A DNA stretch of 64,000 nucleotides, taken from assembly GCF_001643375.1 (NCBI RefSeq), contig NZ_LSHB01000012.1, forward strand, positions 54,521 through 118,520, in the 5' to 3' direction. The notes beneath the pieces are model-generated. The model was not told where the DNA came from and did not search any database. It saw only the letters and a program-made list of their open reading frames with translations. Made by a program: the position numbers and the translations under genes. Of the stretch, positions 42,007-50,532 are shown in pieces. This DNA is from Chryseobacterium sp. FP211-J200 (GTDB lineage Bacteria; Bacteroidota; Bacteroidia; Flavobacteriales; Weeksellaceae). How positions within the stretch are numbered: position 1 is the first letter of the stretch; each line of letters starts with the position of its first letter.

Positions 42007-42019
42007 CAAAATATAAGCA

Positions 42020-42050
42020 CAAAAAAACCTCGCCATTTCTGACAAGGTTT
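42020..42050 (-). terminator. Terminator of the OmpA-family gene
   Basis: On the minus strand aaaccttg and cgaggttt pair in an 8-bp stem with a 10-base loop followed by TTTT. It lies about 45 bases after the OmpA stop. Confidence 0.6.
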
Positions 42051-42094
42051 AATTTTGAACTCTGAATGAATCAATGATCATTCATTATTATCAT

Positions 42095-42931
42095 TTATTT
42101 TTTCACTGGAGCAATGTCCATCAATTTCATAAACTCATCCAATTTCGGCATGATGATGATTTCCGTTCTACGGTTTTCACCTCTTCCAGAAACTGATGCG
42201 TTGGTCGTTTTAGGATTGTACTCCGATCTACCACCAGCAGTGATCCTGTTTGGATTCACACCAAATTGATTTTGTAGAACTTTCGCAACGGCAGTCGCTC
42301 TTAGGGCAGAAAGATCCCAGTTATCTCTTGGTGCATTGGCGCTGTTGAGTGGCGTGTTATCCGTGTTACCTTCGATCAAAACGCTGTAAGTATCGTAATC
42401 GTTGATCACTTTTGCAACCTTCGCTAAAACATCTGCAGCAGCTGGTTGGATCTCGTACTTACCAACTTGATAAAGCATTTTGTCTGATAATGAGATCAAT
42501 ACCACACCTTTCAGAACTTTCACGTCCACATCCTGATCAGCTATGTTGTCAAGAGAACGTTTCAGTTTGTTGGAAAGAGCCATATTCAAACTGTCGTTTC
42601 TGCTTTTTCCGGAGATCAATTGTTTGATGTAAGCGTTGGAAGCATTGATCTCGCCCACCAATTTATCAATGTTTGTAGAACCTTTTCCTGCATTCGCCAG
42701 ACAAGCGTCAAGACTGGATTTCAGTGCGCTGTTTTGTCCAACCAATAGATCGTTTTGACCTTTAAGAGAAGAGTTTTCTCCTTTTAGATCCTGGATCTGA
42801 CGCATTCTGTCGCCTGCATCTTCAATACATTGTTTGTAGTTCAGATTGAGGGCATCGAATTGTTTTTTGCTGACACACGAGGTAAGGGAAAGTCCCACTA
42901 CGGCAATTGTCAGAATTTTGAATAATCGCAT
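42095..42931 (-). CDS. OmpA/MotB family lipoprotein with coiled coil
   Basis: A 278-residue outer-membrane lipoprotein. The lipobox is LTSCVSK (Cys about residue 19). Residues 25-100 form a coiled coil (repeated LKGENSSLKGQNDLLVGQN). Residues 150-270 are an OmpA domain that binds peptidoglycan: VLIEGNTDNTPL, then NWDLSALRATAVAKVL and GGRSEYNP...RGENRRTEI, with the Asp and Arg that contact diaminopimelate. It probably tethers the outer membrane to the wall. Confidence 0.9.
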   Translation of the reverse strand: MRLFKILTIAVVGLSLTSCVSKKQFDALNLNYKQCIEDAGDRMRQIQDLKGENSSLKGQNDLLVGQNSALKSSLDACLANAGKGSTNIDKLVGEINASNAYIKQLISGKSRNDSLNMALSNKLKRSLDNIADQDVDVKVLKGVVLISLSDKMLYQVGKYEIQPAAADVLAKVAKVINDYDTYSVLIEGNTDNTPLNSANAPRDNWDLSALRATAVAKVLQNQFGVNPNRITAGGRSEYNPKTTNASVSGRGENRRTEIIIMPKLDEFMKLMDIAPVKK

Positions 42932-43010
42932 ATGTATAAATATTTATTTGTTTTTAAATAATAGTTCTGAAAGGTAATTTTAACATTTCAAAAGTAAGAA
43001 TTAATAAACG

Positions 43011-43018
43011 TATATTTG
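43011..43018 (+). promoter_or_regulatory. -7 element for tilS operon
   Basis: TATATTTG is an exact TAnnTTTG match, 32 bases before the GTG start of tilS. The -33 box is not clear. Confidence 0.45.
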
Positions 43019-43049
43019 TGTCTATAACTTAATATTTCGTTATAAAATT

Positions 43050-44348
43050 GTGTTAAGTCTCTTAAAATTTCAAAACGTTCTTGAGCAATTACAATCTCAG
43101 TGGCAACAAAAAACATACCTTTTAGCCGTAAGTGGAGGCGTGGACTCTATGGTTTTGGCTGATCTGTTTCAGGTTTCGCGTTTGAAATTCCAAATCGCAC
43201 ATATTAATTATCATCTTCGTAATGAGGATTCTAACTTCGATCAGCAGCTGGTTTCCGACTTTTGTGAACGCCATAGAATTCCTTTTCATCTGTACGACGT
43301 TTCAGCGAAAGATAAAAAGCCAGAAAATTCTATCCAGAATTGGGCGCGAGAGTTACGTTATCAGTTTTTCCGAAAGATCCAAAAGGAACAAAATCTCGAA
43401 TATCTTGTAACTGCCCATCATTTGAATGATCAATTGGAAACTTTCATCATCAATCTTTCAAAAGCTTCCGGAATAAAAGGTTTGAGTGGAATTCCTGCAA
43501 ATGAAAATCAAATTATTCGGCCGCTTCTCAATTTTTCTAAGGATGAAATTTATGAGTTTGCTAAGGAGAATAAGATTGGTTTCCGTGAAGATGTCTCGAA
43601 CCAAAAAACCGATTATCTAAGGAATAAAGTTCGACACAAGGTTGTTCCGGAATTAGAAAATATCAATGAGAATTTTCTTCGGAACTTTTCTAAAAGTATA
43701 GAGATTTTGAATCAGACCAAAGATGTTTTAAATGATTTGGTCAATGAAAAAATCAATGGATTTCAAAGAAATATTGAAACCGGACAGACAATTTTAGTTA
43801 AAGAGAAATTCTCGAAAGAATCTGATCTGATCCGTTTTGAGATTTTGAAGCGGTTTGGTTTCAATGATGAAAAAGAAATGCAGAAGATCTTCACGGCGCA
43901 AACCGGAAGTTCATTTTTAAATTCAGAATTTCAATTGGTCATTAATAGAAATGAGTTGATATTGAATCAAAATTTGGATCTTGGAAGTTTGAAGTTTGAA
44001 GCCGAAGAAATGGCACTTGAAATCGTCGAAAACGAAATTCTCATTCCACAACATATCAAAGATGAAATCCTGGAATTTGGAAATTGCCATTGGAAAATTG
44101 ATCAAAATAAAATTGAGCTACCTCTGAAATTGAGAAAGAAACAGGAAGGTGATGTTTTTTTTCCTATCGGAATGATTGGTAAAAAGAAGATCTCGAAGTT
44201 TTTTAAGGACGAAAAAATCTCTATTTTAGCCAAGCAAAAAATCTGGCTTCTTTGTGATGCTAATAATCAGATTATCGGTGTTTTACCTTTTCGGCAAGAT
44301 GGACGGTTTAATTCAGATGATTCTGAATCTTTAGAAGTAAAAATTTAA
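43050..44348 (+). CDS. tilS: tRNA(Ile)-lysidine synthase
   Basis: A 432-residue N-type ATP pyrophosphatase that modifies C34 of tRNA-Ile(CAU) to lysidine. The PP-loop is AVSGGVDSMVLADLF near residue 25. HLNDQLETFIINL and the ...IRPLLNFSKDEI block are characteristic, and a C-terminal TilS domain (LPLKLRKKQEGDVFFPIGM) is present. The start is GTG; no ATG precedes the PP-loop. It is the first gene of a three-gene run with dsbD-like and GNAT genes, spaced 9 and 2 bases. Confidence 0.92.
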   Translation: MLSLLKFQNVLEQLQSQWQQKTYLLAVSGGVDSMVLADLFQVSRLKFQIAHINYHLRNEDSNFDQQLVSDFCERHRIPFHLYDVSAKDKKPENSIQNWARELRYQFFRKIQKEQNLEYLVTAHHLNDQLETFIINLSKASGIKGLSGIPANENQIIRPLLNFSKDEIYEFAKENKIGFREDVSNQKTDYLRNKVRHKVVPELENINENFLRNFSKSIEILNQTKDVLNDLVNEKINGFQRNIETGQTILVKEKFSKESDLIRFEILKRFGFNDEKEMQKIFTAQTGSSFLNSEFQLVINRNELILNQNLDLGSLKFEAEEMALEIVENEILIPQHIKDEILEFGNCHWKIDQNKIELPLKLRKKQEGDVFFPIGMIGKKKISKFFKDEKISILAKQKIWLLCDANNQIIGVLPFRQDGRFNSDDSESLEVKI

Positions 44349-44357
44349 AATTAAGAA

Positions 44358-46427
44358 ATGAAAGATCTAAAACTAGTGTTATCCACACTTTTTATATTTA
44401 TAATTACCATCTTCAACGCGCAGATCAAAAATCCTGTCAAATTCAAATTTGATGTGGTTTCTGTTGGGAATGACCAATACGAAGCGGTTTTGACTGGAAC
44501 AATTGAAGACAAATGGCACGTTTACTCCAAGGATCTTCCACCAGATTCCGGGATTCCCACGGAGTTTAAGGTAACTTCAAAAGACGGGATCCAGCTGATC
44601 GGGAAAGTGACTGAAGTGGGTAAAAAGCACGACGAATTCTCGGAAGCTTTCGGAGCGCAGATTGTCTATTATTCTGATAAAGTGGTTTTCAAACAGAAAT
44701 TCAAACCAAAAGATGCTTCGAAGCCAGCAACAATTACAGCTGAGATCATGTATCAGACTTGTAACGACCGCGTTTGTCTGGCACCAAATACTTTGGAATT
44801 TGAAAAACAAATTGCCGGAACGGCGACTGCTGTTGCTTCCGAAGAAAGGGTTGAAAAAACAAAAGATACCGTTTACGAAGTTGCTCCGGCAGGACAAGTG
44901 GGAACTGTTTTGAAACCTACAAATGTATCTGAGCCTTCAGTTGCAAAACAAGATGGCTTGAAGATCAATTCTTTGGATTTCCAAAATCCTTTGACTGATT
45001 GCGGAACTGTTGCCCAAAAACCGAATGATGACAATTGGCTGGTTCTAGGTCTTGGATTCCTAGGTGGATTGATCGCATTGCTCACACCGTGTGTTTTCCC
45101 GATGATCCCATTAACGGTCTCATTCTTTACCAAAGGAAATAAAGATAAGGCAAAAGGCAAACGGGATGCATTCATTTACGGATTTTTCATTCTGTTGATC
45201 TTTGTTTTATTAAGTATTCCGTTCCATATTATTGATGGGATCTCAGGGAATATTTTCAATCAGATCTCGACCAATATTTGGCTTAACTTATTCTTCTTCG
45301 CAATATTCTTATTCTTTGCATTAAGCTTTTTCGGCTATTACGAGATCACGTTGCCAAGCTGGATCGCCAACAAATCTTCCAAAGCTGAAGAAGCGGGTGG
45401 ATTGATCGGGATCTTCTTTATGGCTTTGACGTTGGTCATCGTTTCATTCTCATGTACAGGTCCGATTTTGGGAAGTTTACTTGGTGGAGTAGTTGCTGGA
45501 GCTACAAATGTTCCGACACTTTTAACATTTGCTTTAGGTGGATTCGGATTAGCTTGGGCATTAGTTTTTGGATTGTTGGCTTTGTTTCCTCAGGCACTTC
45601 AAAGTTTACCAAAATCTGGTGGTTGGATGAACACTGTAAAAGTGGTTCTTGGTTTCATCGAGTTGGCTTTGGCTCTTAAATTCCTATCAAAAGCAGATCT
45701 GGTTTCCAAAACATTCTTGCTAAAAAGAGAATTGTTCATCGTGCTTTGGATTGTCATTGCAATCGGATTGGTAGTTTATCTATTCGGGAAGATCAGATTT
45801 CCTCATGATGATAAGAAACCGAAGATCAGTTTAGGAAGGAGGATCCTGGGTGTTTTCGGAATTGTGTTTGTGGTTTATTTGATTCAAGGATTGATTCCTT
45901 CAGAGAAACCAAAATTACAGTTGCTGAGCGGGATTTTACCTCCGTTGAACGTGAGTTATTTCCACGACGAAAAAGACGGAATTCTTGGTTTGAAACCGTA
46001 TCACAATTACTTCGAAGCAATAGAAGTGGCGAAAAAAGAAAACAAACCTGTTTTGATCGACTTCACTGGTTATGGTTGCGAAAACTGTCGTAAAATGGAG
46101 GAATTCGTTTGGAGTCAGGACGATATTTTACCAATGCTTCAGAACGATTTGATCATCGCTTCCGTTTATGTGGATGATAAAGAAGAATTGCCAGAAAACG
46201 AGCAGATCAAAATTGATATGGGCGAAGGTCAAATGAAAAAGATCAAGACAATTGGTGATAAATGGAGCTTGTTCCAGCAAGTGAACTTCAACAACAATTC
46301 TCAGCCGCATTATGTTTTGGTTACGCCAGATCAGAAAGTGATCAACATTCCGGTTTCTGGTTATATGCCAAAAGAAGACTTCAAAAAGTTCTTGAAATGC
46401 GGAATTGATTTTTATAAAAATAAGTAG
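44358..46427 (+). CDS. Thiol:disulfide interchange protein DsbD-like
   Basis: A 689-residue inner-membrane reductant carrier. After a signal peptide (IITIFNAQ), residues 25-150 form the N-terminal periplasmic domain with Cys residues in MYQTCNDRVCLAP. Residues 230-510 are the eight-helix CcdA-like core with Cys in LTPCVFPMIPLT and VSFSCTGPILG. The C-terminus is a thioredoxin domain with Cys-x-x-Cys in GYGCENCRKM (about residue 573). It passes electrons from cytoplasmic thioredoxin to exported thiols. Confidence 0.92.
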   Translation: MKDLKLVLSTLFIFIITIFNAQIKNPVKFKFDVVSVGNDQYEAVLTGTIEDKWHVYSKDLPPDSGIPTEFKVTSKDGIQLIGKVTEVGKKHDEFSEAFGAQIVYYSDKVVFKQKFKPKDASKPATITAEIMYQTCNDRVCLAPNTLEFEKQIAGTATAVASEERVEKTKDTVYEVAPAGQVGTVLKPTNVSEPSVAKQDGLKINSLDFQNPLTDCGTVAQKPNDDNWLVLGLGFLGGLIALLTPCVFPMIPLTVSFFTKGNKDKAKGKRDAFIYGFFILLIFVLLSIPFHIIDGISGNIFNQISTNIWLNLFFFAIFLFFALSFFGYYEITLPSWIANKSSKAEEAGGLIGIFFMALTLVIVSFSCTGPILGSLLGGVVAGATNVPTLLTFALGGFGLAWALVFGLLALFPQALQSLPKSGGWMNTVKVVLGFIELALALKFLSKADLVSKTFLLKRELFIVLWIVIAIGLVVYLFGKIRFPHDDKKPKISLGRRILGVFGIVFVVYLIQGLIPSEKPKLQLLSGILPPLNVSYFHDEKDGILGLKPYHNYFEAIEVAKKENKPVLIDFTGYGCENCRKMEEFVWSQDDILPMLQNDLIIASVYVDDKEELPENEQIKIDMGEGQMKKIKTIGDKWSLFQQVNFNNNSQPHYVLVTPDQKVINIPVSGYMPKEDFKKFLKCGIDFYKNK

Positions 46428-46429
46428 AA

Positions 46430-46864
46430 ATGATCATCCGGGAAGCTACAATTAATGATATTCCGCAAATACAAGTTGTTCGTAATTCTGTGAAAGAAAA
46501 CATGTTGTCTGATCCAAATCTGGTAACAGGCGAGGATTGCAGGATATATTTAACAGAAAGAGGAAAGGGCTGGGTGTGTGAAATCGAAGGTCAGATCGTA
46601 GGTTTTGCAATCGCGGATATGCTTGAAAATAATATTTGGGCTTTGTTCGTAGATCCAAAATTCGAAAACCAAGGTGTTGGAAAACAATTGCATAATATGA
46701 TGCTGAATTGGTATTTTGAACAAAGTACAAAACCTGTCTGGCTCGGGACTTGTCCTAATACGAGGGCTGAGAAATTCTATAAACTTTCCGGCAGGGAAGA
46801 AATTGGGATGCACGGAAAGGAAGTGAAATTTCAGATGACATTTGAGCGTTGGAAGAATTTGTAA
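46430..46864 (+). CDS. GNAT family N-acetyltransferase
   Basis: A 144-residue GNAT acetyltransferase. The acetyl-CoA binding motif is LFVDPKFENQGVGKQLHNMM (R/Q-x-x-G-x-G/A type), followed by WLGTCPNTRAEKFYKLSG. The N-terminal IREATINDIPQIQVVRNSV is usual. The substrate is unknown. It starts 2 bases after the DsbD stop, so it is co-expressed with that gene. Confidence 0.85.
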   Translation: MIIREATINDIPQIQVVRNSVKENMLSDPNLVTGEDCRIYLTERGKGWVCEIEGQIVGFAIADMLENNIWALFVDPKFENQGVGKQLHNMMLNWYFEQSTKPVWLGTCPNTRAEKFYKLSGREEIGMHGKEVKFQMTFERWKNL

Positions 46865-46922
46865 TTCTATAAATAGCTTTTTGTTAAGTAATTTAAAAAT
46901 AAGGTATAAAATTTGTATTCAA

Positions 46923-46960
46923 AAATCCATAATGATGACAAATTGTTATGGATTTCTTGT
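46923..46960 (+). terminator. Probable hairpin terminator
   Basis: aaatccataa and ttatggattt form a perfect 10-bp stem with a 13-base loop, followed by cttgtttt. It lies about 60 bases after the GNAT gene. Confidence 0.5.
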
Positions 46961-46991
46961 TTTAAATACTAACTACTTAATTTTTAAAGCT

Positions 46992-47510
46992 ATGGCCGAA
47001 ATTCAAATCAAAGAGCAATCTAACGGGAAGAAAACTCAAAACAAAAAACCGATCAGAGTAGACATGACGCCAATGGTGGACTTGGGATTCTTACTGATCA
47101 CCTTCTTCATGTTCACGACCAATTTCTCAAAACCGAATGCCATCAATTTTTCAAATCCTCCTGAAAATACAGGTAAACCAACTGAAATTGATTATAGAAA
47201 CCAAATCACCTTTATACTTGGAAAAGAGGGAAAGGTATTCTACTATCAGGCAGATAAGAAAGATTTGACCGACAATAGTTTAAAGCCAGTTTCTTTTGAT
47301 AAGGCACAAATATCCAAAACGATCGAATCTGCTAAAGCAAAAGCGCCTAAAAAAGATATTTTCACAGTGATCATCAAACCAACAGACGATGCGGAATATA
47401 AAACAGTGGTAGATATGCTAGATGAAATGACAATCACAAAATCCGAACGCTACGGCATTTCGGAATTGAACGACAAAGAAAAAGAATTGTACGAGAGTAA
47501 AATTCAATAA
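46992..47510 (+). CDS. ExbD/TolR family biopolymer transporter
   Basis: A 172-residue inner-membrane protein with a short cytoplasmic N-terminus, one transmembrane helix (about residues 27-47) and a periplasmic domain. RVDMTPMVDLGFLLITFFMF carries the conserved Asp of ExbD that conducts protons to energise TonB. No exbB or tonB gene is adjacent, so it may serve as an additional ExbD acting with a complex encoded elsewhere. The ATG at 46992 matches the family start. Confidence 0.88.
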   Translation: MAEIQIKEQSNGKKTQNKKPIRVDMTPMVDLGFLLITFFMFTTNFSKPNAINFSNPPENTGKPTEIDYRNQITFILGKEGKVFYYQADKKDLTDNSLKPVSFDKAQISKTIESAKAKAPKKDIFTVIIKPTDDAEYKTVVDMLDEMTITKSERYGISELNDKEKELYESKIQ

Positions 47511-47528
47511 AAAATACCAAATTAATCT

Positions 47529-47556
47529 AAAGAGTGTCTGATGGACGCTCTTTTTT
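47529..47556 (+). terminator. Rho-independent terminator
   Basis: agagtgtc and ggacgctct pair (one T-G wobble) around a tgat loop, followed by TTTTTT. It lies 19 bases after exbD. Confidence 0.75.
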
Positions 47557-47582
47557 ATTTATTTTAGATGAAAATTTAGCCA

Positions 47583-48080
47583 ATGAAAAACCTTTTCCCG
47601 ATCCTTATTTTAGTTTTAGTGGTTTCTTGTAAAAAGACAGTAGAAACCAATACTCCCAAAGTTGACAGCGCAAAGATCATTGATTCAATCAACGTTGCGA
47701 GGACCAAAATCAATGACAGTATTCTCGCCAGTCGGAGTTTCAAAGATCTGGAAGGAACGCACAGTTTGACGCACGATATGCTGAAAGGAACGGGTAAAAT
47801 TACTTTTAAGAAAATTGGTCAGGACGAATATCAAATCTCTGGCAAACAAGCCGACGGTAAACAATATTTGACCATCGATGGAACTGCAAAAATGACTTCG
47901 TCTAAAAACCTTAAATTTGAAGGCAACATCAAACAAAGTATTTCCGATAACGACAACGGAAAAGTAGATGTGAGAAGTGGCAAAAGAAATTTTTCTACAG
48001 CAGACGACGGCAAAACGTTCAAGCTTCACGAATCGATCAACAGTTCGGGATTTGCTGACAAAATCATCATCAAAATGTAA
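47583..48080 (+). CDS. Hypothetical lipoprotein
   Basis: A 165-residue protein with lipobox LVVSCKK (Cys about residue 16), a Ser/Asp-rich linker, and a strand-rich domain with SGKQADGKQYLTIDGTAKM. It is probably anchored in the outer membrane. Unrecognised. It is the first of three genes spaced 3 and 1 bases apart. Confidence 0.6.
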   Translation: MKNLFPILILVLVVSCKKTVETNTPKVDSAKIIDSINVARTKINDSILASRSFKDLEGTHSLTHDMLKGTGKITFKKIGQDEYQISGKQADGKQYLTIDGTAKMTSSKNLKFEGNIKQSISDNDNGKVDVRSGKRNFSTADDGKTFKLHESINSSGFADKIIIKM

Positions 48081-48083
48081 ATT

Positions 48084-48866
48084 ATGCTCAACTACGAAAT
48101 AGAAGGAAACGGAACAGAAACCTTGGTTTTGCTCCACGGATTTATGGAGAATCTCTCGATTTGGGAGGATTTGAAACCATATTTGTCAGAGAAATTCAAA
48201 TTGATAAAGATCGATCTGCCAGGTTTCGGAAAGTCTGAAGTCATCGCGGAAGTTCAAACGATGGAATCAATGGCTGACGAACTGAGAAAAGTGACAGACC
48301 ATTTGAAATTAAATGAGTTTCACTTGCTCGGACATTCGATGGGCGGCTACATTGCCTTGGCTTTTGCAAAAAAATATCCTGAAGATTTGAAATCATTCAC
48401 GCTGTTTTTCTCAACTTATTTTGCAGATGACGAGGAAAAAAAACAAACCAGAACCAAAGGCTTGAGAATCATCAAGGAAAATCTAAGAGCGTTCGTAAAT
48501 GCGGGCGTTCCCAATCTTTTCAATCCCAACGAGCACGATATTCTCGAATCTAAAATAAAACTTGCGAAGGAAATTGCCTACACATCTTCCGTAGACGGCG
48601 TTCTCGCGTCCCAAAAAGGAATGATAGAACGTCCCGACAGATCCAAGGTCTTAGAAAACTTCGAAGGAAAGATCCTCATTTTATCTGGCAAACACGATTC
48701 GGCGGTCAACTCAGAAAAAACCATCAAAAATCTGCCCGATAATACCAACATCAAATCCTACGTTCTGGATTGCGGACACAACGGACATTGGGAAAAACCG
48801 GAAGTTTGCGCCTCGATCATCAACACAGAATTGCTCCATCATCTACCCAAAAAATTCGTTCTCTAA
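48084..48866 (+). CDS. Alpha/beta hydrolase
   Basis: A 260-residue alpha/beta-hydrolase-fold enzyme. The nucleophile elbow is GHSMGGY (Ser about residue 92); the His is in DCGHNGHWEKPE near the C-terminus; the Asp is probably in LSGKHDSAV. The oxyanion strand reads LVLLHGFMEN. The substrate is unknown; the set is typical of small esterases. It lies between a lipoprotein gene and a DUF1304 gene with almost no spacing. Confidence 0.85.
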   Translation: MLNYEIEGNGTETLVLLHGFMENLSIWEDLKPYLSEKFKLIKIDLPGFGKSEVIAEVQTMESMADELRKVTDHLKLNEFHLLGHSMGGYIALAFAKKYPEDLKSFTLFFSTYFADDEEKKQTRTKGLRIIKENLRAFVNAGVPNLFNPNEHDILESKIKLAKEIAYTSSVDGVLASQKGMIERPDRSKVLENFEGKILILSGKHDSAVNSEKTIKNLPDNTNIKSYVLDCGHNGHWEKPEVCASIINTELLHHLPKKFVL

Positions 48867-48867
48867 A

Positions 48868-49233
48868 ATGGAAATCCTATCAAAAATACTCATCGCAATC
48901 GTCGCGCTAGAGCATCTTTATATCTTGTATATGGAAATGTTTGCGTGGGAAACCTTGGGCAAGAAAACTTTCAAGGGTTCGCTTCCGGACGAGCTTTTCA
49001 AACCAACAAAAGGACTCGCTGCAAACCAAGGTTTGTACAACGGATTTCTCTCCGCCGGACTCATTTGGAGTTTGTTCATTTGCGACGCCGTTTGGTCAAA
49101 AAATGTAGCGATTTTCTTCCTTGGATGCGTGGTAGTCGCCGGGATTTACGGTGCGTTTTCAGCTTCGAAGAAAATATTTTTTGTACAGGCTTTGCCGGCG
49201 ATCATCGCTTTGGTTTTCGTCTTGTTGCGATAG
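48868..49233 (+). CDS. DUF1304 family membrane protein
   Basis: A 121-residue protein with four transmembrane helices. The N-terminal ALEHLYILYMEMFAW and NQGLYNGFLSAGLIW are the family blocks. The function is unknown. It ends an apparent three-gene operon. Confidence 0.85.
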   Translation: MEILSKILIAIVALEHLYILYMEMFAWETLGKKTFKGSLPDELFKPTKGLAANQGLYNGFLSAGLIWSLFICDAVWSKNVAIFFLGCVVVAGIYGAFSASKKIFFVQALPAIIALVFVLLR

Positions 49234-49240
49234 ATTTTTA

Positions 49241-49350
49241 GGAGCTGATCCCGCTGTCCACTATATCTTTTTTTGTCTTAGAAGTTTTGTCATTAAAAAC
49301 AAGTTTTTAGATAAGACAAAAAAGGATGCCGTTCCCATCGGGGCTAGGGG
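49241..49350 (+). repeat. Dispersed palindromic element, GGAGCT/TCGGGGCT family, copy B
   Basis: It begins ggagctgatcccgctgtcc, has the inner pair ttttttgtctta/ taagacaaaaaa (tight inverted arms) and ends atcggggctagggg. It aligns along its whole length with copy A (26821-26930) and, inverted, with copy C. It starts just after the DUF1304 stop. Confidence 0.7.
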
Positions 49351-49435
49351 TTTTGTTTGTCAATCAATACTTGGTCAGGTTACAAGTTTTCCCAATGTTA
49401 TGGGTCTGGCTCTTTTGCCTTTGATCTTGAGTCTT

Positions 49436-50440
49436 TTAAAACTCTTCCGCCTCAATTTTTTCCTTGAAATCCTCAATCGTTTCCTCCATAGATTTGAAGT
49501 ATTTCCCACCGGAAGCATTGATGTGTCCACCACCGTTGAAATGTTTTCTAGCAAACTGATTCGTGTCCACAGAATCTTTGGAACGGAAAGAGATCTTGAT
49601 GAAATCCTCGTAAAGATCTTCCATAAAGAAAACCGCCATTTTAGTTCCCAGAACGCTCAATCCGTAATTTACGAAACCTTCTGTATCGCCTTTGTCAAAA
49701 CCGTACTCTTTTAGTTCAGCACGTTTCAGCCAAAGGATGGCAACTTTTCCATCTTTCGTCAATTCGATTCTGCTGAGAACGAGGGAAAGGAGATGAAGTC
49801 TGGAAATCGTATTCGTGTCCCAAGTGTTGGAGGTGATGATGGCTGGATCTGCACCTTTCTCGATCAAATCAGCTACAATTCTATGTGTGCTTGCGCTCGT
49901 AGAACGGAAACGGAAACCACCTGTATCGGTCATGATTCCGGTGTAAAGACATTGTGCGATGTCAAGATTCACAGATCTCTCATCGTTGTTGGCTTGGATG
50001 AAGTGATAGACCATTTGGCAAGTCGCTGGAATCGTCGTGTCAGAATACACGTAATCGAATTGCTCCGGCATCTGATGGTGATCGATCAATATTTTCTTTG
50101 CCTTCGCTTTCGTTACCCAATCACCCAAAAGTCCAATTCTTGTTGGTGAATTGAAATCAAGACAGAAGATCACATCGGCATTGTAGATTGCTTCGCCAGC
50201 CACTTTTCTTTTGTATTCGCCAATAACGATCTTTTTCGCTTCCGGCATCCATTTCAGGAACTTTGGAAAGTCGTTTGGAACGATCACAGTTGCTTCAATT
50301 CCTTTTGTTTTCAGGTAATGCTTCAGTCCAAGAGAAGAGCCGATTGCGTCGCCATCCGGATTGTGGTGTGATACGATGACGATATTGCTTTCAGGAGTTA
50401 GAAGTGCGTTGATCTCTGAGATCTCTTTGGCTGTAAACAT
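49436..50440 (-). CDS. DHH family phosphoesterase (NrnA-like oligoribonuclease/pAp phosphatase)
   Basis: A 334-residue DHH-DHHA1 protein. The metal site is in VSHHNPDGDAIGSSLGLK and LIDHHQMPE; the DHHA1 nucleotide-binding block is GGGHINASGG. Proteins of this layout degrade short oligonucleotides or dephosphorylate 3'-phosphoadenosine 5'-phosphate. A TACCTTTG -7 element (50466-50473) lies just upstream. Confidence 0.88.
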   Translation of the reverse strand: MFTAKEISEINALLTPESNIVIVSHHNPDGDAIGSSLGLKHYLKTKGIEATVIVPNDFPKFLKWMPEAKKIVIGEYKRKVAGEAIYNADVIFCLDFNSPTRIGLLGDWVTKAKAKKILIDHHQMPEQFDYVYSDTTIPATCQMVYHFIQANNDERSVNLDIAQCLYTGIMTDTGGFRFRSTSASTHRIVADLIEKGADPAIITSNTWDTNTISRLHLLSLVLSRIELTKDGKVAILWLKRAELKEYGFDKGDTEGFVNYGLSVLGTKMAVFFMEDLYEDFIKISFRSKDSVDTNQFARKHFNGGGHINASGGKYFKSMEETIEDFKEKIEAEEF

Positions 50441-50465
50441 AAATGGTTATTGAAAAGTGAAGTTC

Positions 50466-50500
50466 CAAAGGTAAAACTTTAAATAAAAAAATCGGCTCAA
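50466..50500 (-). promoter_or_regulatory. Possible promoter for DHH gene
   Basis: On the minus strand TTG (50498-50500), a 24-base spacer, then TACCTTTG, an exact TAnnTTTG. The spacer is one base longer than usual and the region overlaps a terminator. Confidence 0.4.
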
Positions 50501-50519
50501 ATTTGAACCGATTTTTTTG
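50484..50519. terminator. Bidirectional terminator
   Basis: A long stem pairs aaaaaatcggctcaaat with atttgaaccgatttttt (one mismatch), with A and T runs at either side. On the minus strand it ends the T9SS gene that stops at 50533. Confidence 0.75.
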
Positions 50520-50532
50520 TTGAATTTTAATT

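Noticed and set aside
41859..42074. A 71-residue minus-strand frame beginning MIHSEFKIKPCQ
   Set aside because: It lies wholly inside the palindromic repeat and the OmpA terminator; its residues follow the repeat, and no copy elsewhere keeps the frame.
49151..49714. A 187-residue plus-strand frame over the DUF1304 end, repeat B and the DHH gene
   Set aside because: It is antisense to a clear DHH protein and crosses a repeat element; composition is that of a shadow frame.
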